From the NCBI GenBank assembly GCA_012838545.1, contig DUPC01000062.1:1-59625 (forward strand): 59,625 bases of DNA. Reading direction: 5' to 3'. Position numbers and translations under genes: made by a program. Shown here one piece after another: positions 7,757 through 15,861 of the stretch (the stretch's first letter is position 1; every line of letters begins with the position of its first letter). The DNA is from Acholeplasmataceae bacterium (lineage in GTDB: Bacteria > Bacillota_I > Bacilli_A > ML615J-28 > CAG-313). The notes below the pieces were generated by a model. That model was not told the DNA's origin. It was given only the letters and a program-made list of their open reading frames with translations, and did not search any database.

Positions 7757-8953
7757 ATGTCAGTACTAAAACTAACAAATCGAATTTATTCTGTCGGCGT
7801 GATTAATCCCAACTTACGCATCTTTGATGTTATCATGGTTACGGAATACGGAACGACCTATAATGCCTATGTGGTAAAGGGAGATTCCAAAACCGCTTTG
7901 ATTGATGCGGTGCATGAAACTTTTTGGGATGATCATTTAGCCAATTTATACGAAGTGGTTGATTTAGCAACCGTCGATTATCTTTTCTGTAATCACACCG
8001 AACCCGACCATTCAGGCAGCATAAAGAAAATATTGGAAATTAACCCAAATATTCAAATTGTGGCCAGTGCCGCAGGCATCAAAAACATCAAATCGATTAT
8101 CAACCAAGAATTCAATGGGATTGTTGCCAAAGACAACATGGTATTCGACTTAGGCGGGGTGACCCTCAAAACGATTATTGCGCCAATGCTTCATTGGCCG
8201 GATTCCATCTTCACCTGGTGTGAAGAAGAAAAAGTCCTTTTCTCATGCGACTTTTTGTCCGCCCATTATTGCGAACCACGGATGTTTGATGATTTGGTCA
8301 CATATCCAAAGAAATATTACCAAGCCGTTAAAGAATACTTTGACGCAATCTTTTCGCCTTTTAAGTCTTTTGTGCTTGATGGGTTAAACAAAATTAAAGA
8401 TTTGGATATGCAACTGGTTGCCACCAGCCATGGTCCAATCCTAAGAAGCAATATTCAAAACATCATGTTAAAGTACGAAAAATGGAGTATGCAAAAAAGC
8501 TATGAAGGAAAAAAAGCATTAATCCTTTATGTTACTTCCTATGGTTATACCAGACAGATTGCCGATTACATACAAGACCATTTAGAAAACAATTATCATC
8601 TTGATGTTGAAAGTTACAATGTAATTGAACACGATATGAGAATGTTTGGCGAAAAAATCGAAGAAGCGGATATTCTATTAATCGGTTCACCGACAATTAA
8701 CCGTGATGCTTTAAAACCGATTTGGGATGTCACGGGTTTAATTAGCCCATTTACCAATAAAGGTAAACCTGCTTTAGTCTTTGGTTCGTATGGCTGGAGT
8801 GGCGAAGGCGTCCCTATGATTGTGGAACGTTTAAAAGGTTTACGCTTAAATGTTGTTGGCGAAGGCGTGAAAGTTGTTTTTAGACCTAATCAAAAAGAAT
8901 TCGCCGAAATTAAACAAGCTGTCGACGAATTGATGAAAGAAGTTAGTAAATAA
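7757..8953 (+). CDS. fprA: A-type flavoprotein / flavodiiron protein
   Basis: A 398-residue cytosolic flavodiiron protein that reduces O2 to water and/or NO to N2O, protecting anaerobes. The N-terminal metallo-beta-lactamase-like domain (about 1-250) has the di-iron signature HTEPDHSG (H80, E82, D84, H85) and later ligands including H in PMLHWPDS, D in FSCDFLSAHY and H in TSHGPILR. The C-terminal flavodoxin domain (about 253-398) has the FMN loop LYVTSYGYTRQIA and the GSPTINRD and FGSYGWSGEG motifs. GGAGG precedes the ATG. No rubredoxin or extra domain is fused. It is a single-gene unit with its own promoter. Confidence 0.94.
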   Translation: MSVLKLTNRIYSVGVINPNLRIFDVIMVTEYGTTYNAYVVKGDSKTALIDAVHETFWDDHLANLYEVVDLATVDYLFCNHTEPDHSGSIKKILEINPNIQIVASAAGIKNIKSIINQEFNGIVAKDNMVFDLGGVTLKTIIAPMLHWPDSIFTWCEEEKVLFSCDFLSAHYCEPRMFDDLVTYPKKYYQAVKEYFDAIFSPFKSFVLDGLNKIKDLDMQLVATSHGPILRSNIQNIMLKYEKWSMQKSYEGKKALILYVTSYGYTRQIADYIQDHLENNYHLDVESYNVIEHDMRMFGEKIEEADILLIGSPTINRDALKPIWDVTGLISPFTNKGKPALVFGSYGWSGEGVPMIVERLKGLRLNVVGEGVKVVFRPNQKEFAEIKQAVDELMKEVSK

Positions 8954-8962
8954 AATATGATC

Positions 8963-9028
8963 AGCCAAAACAATAATAATTGAAGCATTCTTATTATTGT
9001 TAATATTATTATTGATTGTTTTTGGGCT
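8963..9028 (+). other. Two competing hairpins in the leader of the GGDEF/HD-GYP gene
   Basis: CAATAATAA (8971-8979) can pair with TTATTATTG (8991-8999) or, as part of a longer stem starting at AGCC (8963-8966), with ATTATTATTG and GGCT (9005-9028). The two folds exclude each other. No T run follows, so it is not a plain terminator of fprA. It may be a terminator remnant or a leader switch. Confidence 0.35.
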
Positions 9029-9050
9029 TGACTAACAGTGTGAGGGTAAA

Positions 9051-11651
9051 ATGAATACTAATACCTACAAAATTGTTGTCGATAAATCGCCCCGAGGTTA
9101 TGCGTGTATTGAGTTGGTATTCAATGGACAAGGTGAAGCCATTGATTATATCATTATCGATATCAACCCTTCATTTGCTCGACTAACCAAAAAGGAAAAA
9201 TCGGCTTTAATCAATCATTCATTATCAGAGGTTTTTCTTACAAACAATAGTTCCCACTGGATGGGGAAAATTATTGAACTTATGAAGCAAGGCGGAACAA
9301 CCGAAGAAATTAAAATCAGCGATGCAGCGGGCAGCCAATATTTTGGCGTTGTGGTTTCGCCGGTTGACGAAACGCATTATATCGTTTTGTTAAGCGATCT
9401 TACCGACACAATGCAAAAAGTCAAAGAAAGCGAAAACAAATACAAATTGATTGTTGATTGCATGAGCGATTTTGTCTGGGTCCTTAGTTTGGACCACCAG
9501 ATTCAATTTATTAGCCCTTCGATTGAACGTATTTTAGGATACACCGTTGAAGAAATTTCCCACTTTAATTTATCTGACTTTACTACCCCGGAATCCAATG
9601 AAGTGGGTTTAAACATCCTTGAAGAGATTAAAACTCAAGCGCTTCTGGGCACAAACGGTAATATTGTACGGACCTTTGAACTCGAACACATCCGGAAAGA
9701 CGGCGAAACTGTAATCTTAGAACATACCGTGCAATTTTCGTTTGACTATATGGGAATGGCGGTTGCTTTTATCGGCATCGCTCGCAACATTACCGATAAA
9801 AAGCGGGCTTTAAATATGTTAACCTTAAGGGAAGAACTGTTAAGTTCAATTTTGGACACTACCACGGAAGGCATTTTTGGGGTAGATGAAAAGGGCTATT
9901 GCACCTTTACGAATGCCAGCTGCCTCACCCAATTGGGGTTAACGGAAGCCGATATGTTGGGTAAACACATCAGCAATTTCTTCAGTTTTTCCGAAGAAGG
10001 GGTCGAATATAAGTTTGACGAAAGCGTCATCGAAAAAGTTTTAAAATATGGCCGAAGTTACCGAAATACCGAAACAGTTTTCTTCCGTTCGGACGGTAGT
10101 TCCATCATAGTGGAAATTTTTGTCAACCCGATTTTACATGACGATGCGATTGCAGGGGCGGTTATAACGTTTTACGATATTTCCGACCGGAAAAAAGTCG
10201 AACAAGAATTGTACGAAAGCAATCGCAGTAAATCGGTATTGCTTGCCAATTTGCCGGGAATGGCTTACCGCTGTATCTTCGACCAAAATTGGACAATGAC
10301 GTTCGTTTCCGAGGGATGTTTCGACTTAACCGGTTATCGCCAGGAAAGTTTGCTTTATAATCGCGACATATCCTTTAATATGATTATCTCACCGTCTTAT
10401 CGCAGTTACTTGTGGAAGAAATGGCAAGAAGTAGTGCGCAACTTTACCATTTTTCGCGAAGAATTCACCATCATCACCGCCAGCGGCGAAGAAAAATGGG
10501 TGCTTGAACAAGGGCAACCGGTATACGATTCCAACGGCGAAGTAACCGCTTTGGAAGGTTTGATTATCGATATTACCGAACAAAAGAAACGCCAAGCGGA
10601 AATCGAATACTTAAGCTATCGGGATGGACTAACCGGCATTCATAACCGAATGTATTTTGAACAATGCAAGAAAACCTACGATGAAGACGCTTATTTGCCG
10701 CTAACCATCATGTTGGTCGATATCAACGGTTTAAAAATCGTTAACGATGCGATTGGACATTCGGCGGGAGATGCGTTAATTGTTCGCACCACAAATCTTC
10801 TCAAACGTTTCTGTCGCAAAGGCGATGTATTGGCGCGTATCGGCGGGGACGAATTTGCCTTTATTTTGCCTTTAACCGCTGAAACCGAAGCTTATGAAAT
10901 GTTAAAGGCGATTGAAAGAGAATGTGCTCAAGACAACAATCAAATCCATAATGACCTCGAATATATCAATATTTCCTTAGGTTATGCCACTAAATATCGG
11001 TCGGATCAAGATTTGCTTGAGATTGAACGGGTAGCCGAAGACTACATGTATCGCAGAAAACTTTTAGAACGCGCCAGTTCCCAAAGTTCGATTCTTTCCT
11101 TGATCAGTTCGACGATGTTCGAAAAGAGTCAAGAAACCGAAGCGCACGCGGAACGGCTCAAGAAGTTGTCACGCTTATTGGGGGAAAAGATGGAGTTAAG
11201 CGAAAACGAACTAAACTCTTTGGAACTCTTAGCTGCCCTTCATGATATCGGCAAAGTAACCATCGATGAAAAGATTCTCAATAAACCGGGAAAACTTACC
11301 CCAGAAGAATGGGTAGAAATCAAAAAGCATCCGAATGCGGGGTACCGGATTGCGATGGCTTCACCGAAATTGATGCCGATAGCGGACTTAATCCTCTGTC
11401 ACCATGAACGATGGGACGGCACGGGATATCCTCAAGGCTTAAAAGGCGAAGAAATTCCCCTCCTTTCCCGGATGATTTCGGTTATCGATGCTTACGATGT
11501 CATGACGGAATACCGTTCCTATCGTCAACCGATTTCCAAAATGGCTGCTTTGGAAGAAATCCAACGCTGTTCGGGCACCCAATTTGACCCGGAAATTGCC
11601 CAAACCTTTATTGAACTTATGGTAGAAAATCCTGAATTATTAAAAGACTAA
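9051..11651 (+). CDS. PAS-GGDEF-HD-GYP cyclic-di-GMP signalling protein
   Basis: An 866-residue soluble sensor. An N-terminal PAS-like segment (about 10-120) is followed by three clearer PAS domains (about 125-250, 262-382, 388-505), each with the family's YRxxE or DITDxK ending. A GGDEF domain (about 530-680) has an intact active site R596-IGGDEF-602, so it should make cyclic di-GMP. An HD-GYP domain (about 695-860) has H731-D732 and HHERWDGTGYP (784 on), so it should hydrolyse it. No membrane helix is present, so the ligand or redox input is intracellular. Carrying both synthesis and breakdown modules, it may switch its net activity with the PAS state. GAGGG precedes the ATG. It ends before an A/T-only hairpin at 11651-11674. 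Confidence 0.93.
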   Translation: MNTNTYKIVVDKSPRGYACIELVFNGQGEAIDYIIIDINPSFARLTKKEKSALINHSLSEVFLTNNSSHWMGKIIELMKQGGTTEEIKISDAAGSQYFGVVVSPVDETHYIVLLSDLTDTMQKVKESENKYKLIVDCMSDFVWVLSLDHQIQFISPSIERILGYTVEEISHFNLSDFTTPESNEVGLNILEEIKTQALLGTNGNIVRTFELEHIRKDGETVILEHTVQFSFDYMGMAVAFIGIARNITDKKRALNMLTLREELLSSILDTTTEGIFGVDEKGYCTFTNASCLTQLGLTEADMLGKHISNFFSFSEEGVEYKFDESVIEKVLKYGRSYRNTETVFFRSDGSSIIVEIFVNPILHDDAIAGAVITFYDISDRKKVEQELYESNRSKSVLLANLPGMAYRCIFDQNWTMTFVSEGCFDLTGYRQESLLYNRDISFNMIISPSYRSYLWKKWQEVVRNFTIFREEFTIITASGEEKWVLEQGQPVYDSNGEVTALEGLIIDITEQKKRQAEIEYLSYRDGLTGIHNRMYFEQCKKTYDEDAYLPLTIMLVDINGLKIVNDAIGHSAGDALIVRTTNLLKRFCRKGDVLARIGGDEFAFILPLTAETEAYEMLKAIERECAQDNNQIHNDLEYINISLGYATKYRSDQDLLEIERVAEDYMYRRKLLERASSQSSILSLISSTMFEKSQETEAHAERLKKLSRLLGEKMELSENELNSLELLAALHDIGKVTIDEKILNKPGKLTPEEWVEIKKHPNAGYRIAMASPKLMPIADLILCHHERWDGTGYPQGLKGEEIPLLSRMISVIDAYDVMTEYRSYRQPISKMAALEEIQRCSGTQFDPEIAQTFIELMVENPELLKD

Positions 11652-11741
11652 AAAAAATTCGACAAAATTTTTTTCAAATTATTGGTATAAAAAATCTTGT
11701 TGATACATACATGAAATTAGTAGAAATTTGGAGTGACAGGT

Positions 11742-12323
11742 ATGAAATTAAAACGTTATAAAATTCAAACCGAAGCGATTATTTTTATTCTTATGGGTGT
11801 CTTGATGCTTGTCATCCCGAAGGATTTTTTTAAGTCCATCATTAGTATCTTTGTTGGTGTATCGCTAATCTTTATCAATTTGCCCGGAGCTATTTACGGC
11901 TCGAAAATCGATAACGAAGGTTTTGATTTGACGGTCGCCAAATCGTTTTTTCTCATCTTTTTGGGAATTGGAGTTCTGATTTGGGGCGTCGATATCCTTT
12001 CGACCATTTGGGGTATCATAATCCTTATACCACTTTTAATTGATACTTTAACTTCATCTCATAAGTGGGCATCTTTTCGAAACAACATCGGTCAGTTTTT
12101 CTTTGCTTTGTTTTTGATAATTTTGGGACTCGATTCGTTTATCTCGATTTTGATTGGCGTAGCGGGGATAATATTAATCCTTTATGGTATTGTGGTAATT
12201 GTCTTAAACTACAAACTAAATCCGCTTAATTTTAAATTTTCCAAAAAAGATCAAAACAGTAAAGACACCAAAAAGAAAAATATTGTCGATGTCAATTACG
12301 AGGTCCACGACAAAGATGAATAA
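11742..12323 (+). CDS. DUF308/HdeD-like small membrane protein
   Basis: A 193-residue membrane protein with about six hydrophobic helices and repeated short segments of the VGVSLIFINLPGAIY and GVAGIILILYGIVVIVL kind, as in DUF308/HdeD proteins. It has a Lys/Asp-rich cytoplasmic tail. The ATG at 11742 is preferred because TTTGGAG lies eight bases upstream; an earlier in-frame GTG overlaps that site. The 3' end overlaps the next gene, a radical SAM protein, by eight bases, so the pair is probably translated together. The role is unknown. Confidence 0.65.
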   Translation: MKLKRYKIQTEAIIFILMGVLMLVIPKDFFKSIISIFVGVSLIFINLPGAIYGSKIDNEGFDLTVAKSFFLIFLGIGVLIWGVDILSTIWGIIILIPLLIDTLTSSHKWASFRNNIGQFFFALFLIILGLDSFISILIGVAGIILILYGIVVIVLNYKLNPLNFKFSKKDQNSKDTKKKNIVDVNYEVHDKDE

Positions 12324-13170
12324 ACAATTTAAAATGATTTATGTCGAGATTACCAATCGGTGTAATCTCGATTGTCCTTTTTGTACGCCTTTTTCGCTTC
12401 CCCCGAAGGAGGTGACTTTGGAAGAGTTTAACACAATCGTTCAAAAGGTGAAACCTTTCACCAATCACTTGTATTTGCACCTTAAAGGAGAACCCCTTTG
12501 TCACAGTAAGTTTCCGGGGATTTTGGAAATAGCCCAAAAAGAAGGTGTAAAAATAAACATCACCACTAACGGCACTTTGCTGGCGAAGTATAAAAGCGTT
12601 TTGTTTAACAGTCCTGCCTTACACCGTTTAAATGTTTCCCTTCAAAGTCTGATTGCCCAGACTCCAACACAAAAGGCAAGCTATTTACCGAATCTAAGTT
12701 CATTTTTGAAGGAACACACCAAATTTCCCAAGTTTATCCTGTCACTTCGGCTTTGGAATGACTTGGCCAAACCTCAAGTCCAAAAGCTTAACAATGAAGT
12801 AATAGCCTTCCTAAACAAAGAATTAGGCTTAAACCTAAATCCGGAACAACTTCCCAAAACTTTGGGAGAAAAACTTTATTTATCAAAAGAACCGGAATTT
12901 AAGTGGCCTTCCCTTACTAACGCTATAAACCCGCTTCAATCATCTTGTTTGGGTGGAAAAACCCAACTGGGTATTTTGGCAGACGGAAGCGTGGTCCTTT
13001 GTTGCTTGGATTGTAGCGGAAACACCACATTAGGCAATATCTTTTCAACCAATTTAGCCAGTATATTGAAAGAACCGGCATATACTTTAGCTCTCCAAGG
13101 CTTTCGCGACCGTAAAGCTTATTTTGAATTGTGCCAAAAATGCGAATATCGCAACCGCTTTCTTGAATAA
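12316..13170 (+). CDS. Radical SAM protein with SPASM-like C-terminus
   Basis: A 284-residue radical SAM enzyme. C16-NLDC-PFC23 is the CX3CX2C motif that holds the SAM-binding 4Fe-4S cluster, followed by GEP (LHLKGEPL) and an NITTNG strand. The C-terminal segment (about 210-284) has a Cys-rich SPASM-like pattern, from SSCLGG through VVLCCLDCSG to ELCQKCEYR, which would bind auxiliary clusters. The family includes peptide-modifying and cofactor-maturing enzymes, but no small precursor peptide was found next to it, so the substrate is unknown. The ATG is inside the 3' end of the DUF308-like gene. A terminator overlaps its stop codon. Confidence 0.85.
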   Translation: MNKQFKMIYVEITNRCNLDCPFCTPFSLPPKEVTLEEFNTIVQKVKPFTNHLYLHLKGEPLCHSKFPGILEIAQKEGVKINITTNGTLLAKYKSVLFNSPALHRLNVSLQSLIAQTPTQKASYLPNLSSFLKEHTKFPKFILSLRLWNDLAKPQVQKLNNEVIAFLNKELGLNLNPEQLPKTLGEKLYLSKEPEFKWPSLTNAINPLQSSCLGGKTQLGILADGSVVLCCLDCSGNTTLGNIFSTNLASILKEPAYTLALQGFRDRKAYFELCQKCEYRNRFLE

Positions 13171-13187
13171 AGAAAGCTTTTTATTTT
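13157..13187 (+). terminator. Terminator overlapping the end of the radical SAM gene
   Basis: GCTTTCTT (13157-13164) pairs perfectly with AAGAAAGC (13170-13177), followed by TTTTTATTTT. The stem includes the last codons and stop of the coding sequence. Confidence 0.8.
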
Positions 13188-13240
13188 GGCAGGCGAACAA
13201 AAAAAGAATTATTAAACATAAAGGATAAATGCGCAAAATG

Positions 13241-13249
13241 TGGTAAAAT
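13241..13249 (+). promoter_or_regulatory. Extended -10 promoter of the LytTR operon
   Basis: TGG-TAAAAT (TAAAAT 13244-13249), 34 bases before the LytTR start and downstream of the previous terminator. No clear -35 is visible, as expected for a promoter that needs an activator. Confidence 0.4.
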
Positions 13250-13283
13250 ATTGACAGAAAGAACTAAAGAAAAGGGTGATACC

Positions 13284-13721
13284 ATGAAGTTGAAAATCGA
13301 AGAAGACGAACAATTAGTAGAACCCGAAATAACCATTCGTTGTCCCAAAATTGATGAATCGATTGTCAAACTTTCGGAAGTGATCAATAATCACTTCATC
13401 CGCATCCTTGGCAAAAAAGAAGGTATGACGACGATTCTTAATTTAGATGAGATTTATTATTTTGAAGTTGTGGAAAACCGCCTCTTTGCTTATACAGAGA
13501 AAGAAGTATACGAGGTAAACTATAAACTCCAACAATTAGCCACGATCTTACTTCCAACCGCTTTTATTCAAACATCACGAACGATGCTTTTGAACATTGC
13601 CAAAATTAAGCGGATTCGTTCTTTGGTTAACGGACGAATCATGGCTATTTTGGACAATGGGGAAAAAACGGTTATTACCCGCGTGTATGCCAATGATTTT
13701 AAACAGAAATTGAAAGGATAG
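13284..13721 (+). CDS. LytTR-domain DNA-binding regulator (no receiver)
   Basis: A 145-residue transcription factor. Residues about 1-35 form a short acidic N-terminal region and about 45-145 a LytTR DNA-binding domain, with the marks LDEIYYFEVVENRLFAYT, FIQTSRTMLLNIAKIKRI and TVITRVYANDFK. There is no response-regulator receiver domain. This stand-alone form is commonly paired with a DUF3021 membrane protein, as it is here seven bases downstream. In known LytTR pairs of this general type the membrane partner restrains the regulator, and the pair controls its own operon. The ATG at 13284 follows AAAGGGTG; an upstream TTG has no site. It heads the five-gene operon ending with pullulanase. Confidence 0.88.
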   Translation: MKLKIEEDEQLVEPEITIRCPKIDESIVKLSEVINNHFIRILGKKEGMTTILNLDEIYYFEVVENRLFAYTEKEVYEVNYKLQQLATILLPTAFIQTSRTMLLNIAKIKRIRSLVNGRIMAILDNGEKTVITRVYANDFKQKLKG

Positions 13722-13728
13722 GATCAAG

Positions 13729-14178
13729 ATGAAAAGCAATCGGTTTAAACATTTTATTCATTTTGTAGCTACATCATCGGTGATTTTTTCGATTCTTTTT
13801 GCCATGACCCTCGGTGTATACATCATTATCCAATCACTGGTCTTTAAGCAAAAGATCATGCAATTTTCCGATTTGATTCTTTCCACCGGTGTTCTTTTTT
13901 GTGTAAGCGTTGGCCTTAATTTCTTTTATCGGATTAACCGGATAACCTTATTCTTTCAAGTGCTATGCACGTATTTGGTTTTAATTGTTTTTATGTATTT
14001 CATGGGCTTTTTGCTTGGATGGTTTTCCTTTAACAATTTGGATTTCCTTTTAACGTGTCTTTTAATCCATGCGTTGGGAGGACTGCTTGTTACCTTGGGA
14101 ATAGTCATTAAACGCAATTTCGAATTTAACAATCTCAATCGGCGTCTTTCCGAATTTAAAGGACGTGGTAAAAGATGA
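13729..14178 (+). CDS. DUF3021 membrane protein
   Basis: A 149-residue protein with four hydrophobic helices (about 12-40, 50-65, 73-100, 105-125) and a short basic cytoplasmic tail. Size, four-helix layout and place directly after a LytTR regulator match the DUF3021 family. It probably acts as membrane partner or inhibitor of the LytTR protein. GGATCAAG precedes the ATG. The stop overlaps the next start (ATGA). Confidence 0.8.
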   Translation: MKSNRFKHFIHFVATSSVIFSILFAMTLGVYIIIQSLVFKQKIMQFSDLILSTGVLFCVSVGLNFFYRINRITLFFQVLCTYLVLIVFMYFMGFLLGWFSFNNLDFLLTCLLIHALGGLLVTLGIVIKRNFEFNNLNRRLSEFKGRGKR

Positions 14179-14750
14179 AGAAATTAATCGCTTGTTTATT
14201 CATCTTGGGTTTGTTGTTTACTCCAATTAAGGTGAAAGCCGAAAGTTGGAACATGTTGTATGATTTTGAGGTTGCGGTTGGTCCCGACTTGTGGAAAACC
14301 CGCACCAGACTATCGTTTCGCTGGTACACTTTGGAAGAGATGTCGATGTTGAAAGTTGAGGTTTTGCTTTCGGATGGAACCAAAGAAATCCCCTTCCATT
14401 GGGAAAGGGGCGGGGGCAAAGACAATTCCAATTGCATTTGGGAATATTCCCTTGAACCGGATGAAAACGGTCAATTTCACTATTTGTTGGAATTTGATGT
14501 CGTGAGCGGAAGTTACGGAACGGTAAACTTAAAATGGTCGTACATGGTGGGAGAAAACCGCTTTGACCAACCGATTTTCGTCACTACCGGAAATGTCGAT
14601 ATGGAAGAAGATGATTACTCGATGTTTGCGGCGATGGTGATAGGTATTGTTACTTTAATCGGAGTATCCATTGCCACGGCACTATTATTCCGGTTCTCGC
14701 AACAAGAAATTATTGTTACCGATGAGGAGGATGAAAATGAAATATCGTAA
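14175..14750 (+). CDS. Exported single-pass membrane protein of unknown function
   Basis: A 191-residue protein not recognised as a known family. It has a clear signal peptide (MKK, hydrophobic core, cleavage likely after VKA at residue 22), an outer domain of about 125 residues rich in beta-strand-like aromatic and charged stretches, one membrane helix (about 150-172) and an acidic cytoplasmic tail. It overlaps the DUF3021 gene by four bases and the aldo/keto reductase gene by 14. Its place suggests an outer sensor domain or third partner of the LytTR-DUF3021 pair; that is inference. Confidence 0.7.
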   Translation: MKKLIACLFILGLLFTPIKVKAESWNMLYDFEVAVGPDLWKTRTRLSFRWYTLEEMSMLKVEVLLSDGTKEIPFHWERGGGKDNSNCIWEYSLEPDENGQFHYLLEFDVVSGSYGTVNLKWSYMVGENRFDQPIFVTTGNVDMEEDDYSMFAAMVIGIVTLIGVSIATALLFRFSQQEIIVTDEEDENEIS

Positions 14751-15861
14751 AATGGGCAAAACCGGTATCGAAATTTCTGCTTTGGGTTTTGGATGCATGC
14801 GTTTGCCGGAATATGAAAAAGAGGGCAAGTGGTTTATCGATAATGATTTGGCGGTTCCGATGCTTCGGAAAGCATATGAATATGGGGTCAATTATTTTGA
14901 TACCGCCTTTTACTATTGCCATTCCAATTCCGAAAGCACTTTAGGTCAAGCGGTAAAGCCTTTCAGAGATAAAGTTTATCTATCGACCAAAATCCCTTTG
15001 GAAGAAGTTCAATCCAAGGAAGACTTTTGGCGCTTGTTAAAAGTAAGTTTAACAAGGCTTGATACCGATTATATTGATTTTTATCATTTTTGGGCCTTAA
15101 ACAAAAAACGTTTTGACGAAGTTGTTTTGAAACATGGTCTTATTGAAGAAGCCATGGAAGCCAAACGCCAAGGCTTGATTCGTCACCTATCATTTTCCTT
15201 CCATGACAATCCTGAGGTTATCAAATACATTATCGATACTGGCAAAGTTTTTTCCTCAATGCTTGTTCAATACAATTTACTGGACCGGAAAAACGAAGCG
15301 ATGATTAAATATGCTCACGACCAAGGTTTGGGCGTCGTAATCATGGGACCAGTAGGCGGAGGCCGTTTGGCATCACCCGAAAATGTTTTAGGGGAAAAGC
15401 TAAACTTAGGTTCGATTGCCACTTATGAACTGGCCTTTAAGTTTGTTCTAAGCAATCCATATGTCACTTGCGCTTTATCGGGCATGGAAAACATGGACGT
15501 CTTGGAAAAGAACGTCAATGTTATCAATTATTTCAGTTCTTTAACTGACATAGAACAAACCAACCTCCAACAAGCTTTAACTGAATTGCAGAAGTTTAGC
15601 GAACTGTATTGCACAGGATGCAAATATTGCAATGAATGTCCTCAAAACATCAAAATTGACCAAGTCTTTGGATGGTATACTTACTATAATGTTTACGGTT
15701 TGCAAGAATTTGCTAAGAAAGCATATGGACGTTACCTGCAAAACCAAAATGCGGGACAAATCGATACTTGTTTGGAATGTGGGTTATGCGAATCCAAGTG
15801 CCCACAAAAATTACCTATTATTGAAGATATAAAGAAAGTAGATCGGATTTTACGAACATGA
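14737..15861 (+). CDS. Aldo/keto reductase with C-terminal 4Fe-4S domain
   Basis: A 374-residue NAD(P)H-dependent oxidoreductase. The TIM-barrel part (about 1-280) carries the aldo/keto reductase tetrad D55, Y60, K85 and H117. The C-terminal part has two cysteine clusters, CTGCKYCNECP and CLECGLCESKCP, like those of bacterial ferredoxin-linked members. These iron-sulfur members occur mostly in anaerobes; the natural substrate is not known. The ATG at 14737 sits six bases after GAGGAGG and inside the previous coding sequence. Its stop overlaps the pullulanase start (ATGA). Confidence 0.9.
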   Translation: MKYRKMGKTGIEISALGFGCMRLPEYEKEGKWFIDNDLAVPMLRKAYEYGVNYFDTAFYYCHSNSESTLGQAVKPFRDKVYLSTKIPLEEVQSKEDFWRLLKVSLTRLDTDYIDFYHFWALNKKRFDEVVLKHGLIEEAMEAKRQGLIRHLSFSFHDNPEVIKYIIDTGKVFSSMLVQYNLLDRKNEAMIKYAHDQGLGVVIMGPVGGGRLASPENVLGEKLNLGSIATYELAFKFVLSNPYVTCALSGMENMDVLEKNVNVINYFSSLTDIEQTNLQQALTELQKFSELYCTGCKYCNECPQNIKIDQVFGWYTYYNVYGLQEFAKKAYGRYLQNQNAGQIDTCLECGLCESKCPQKLPIIEDIKKVDRILRT

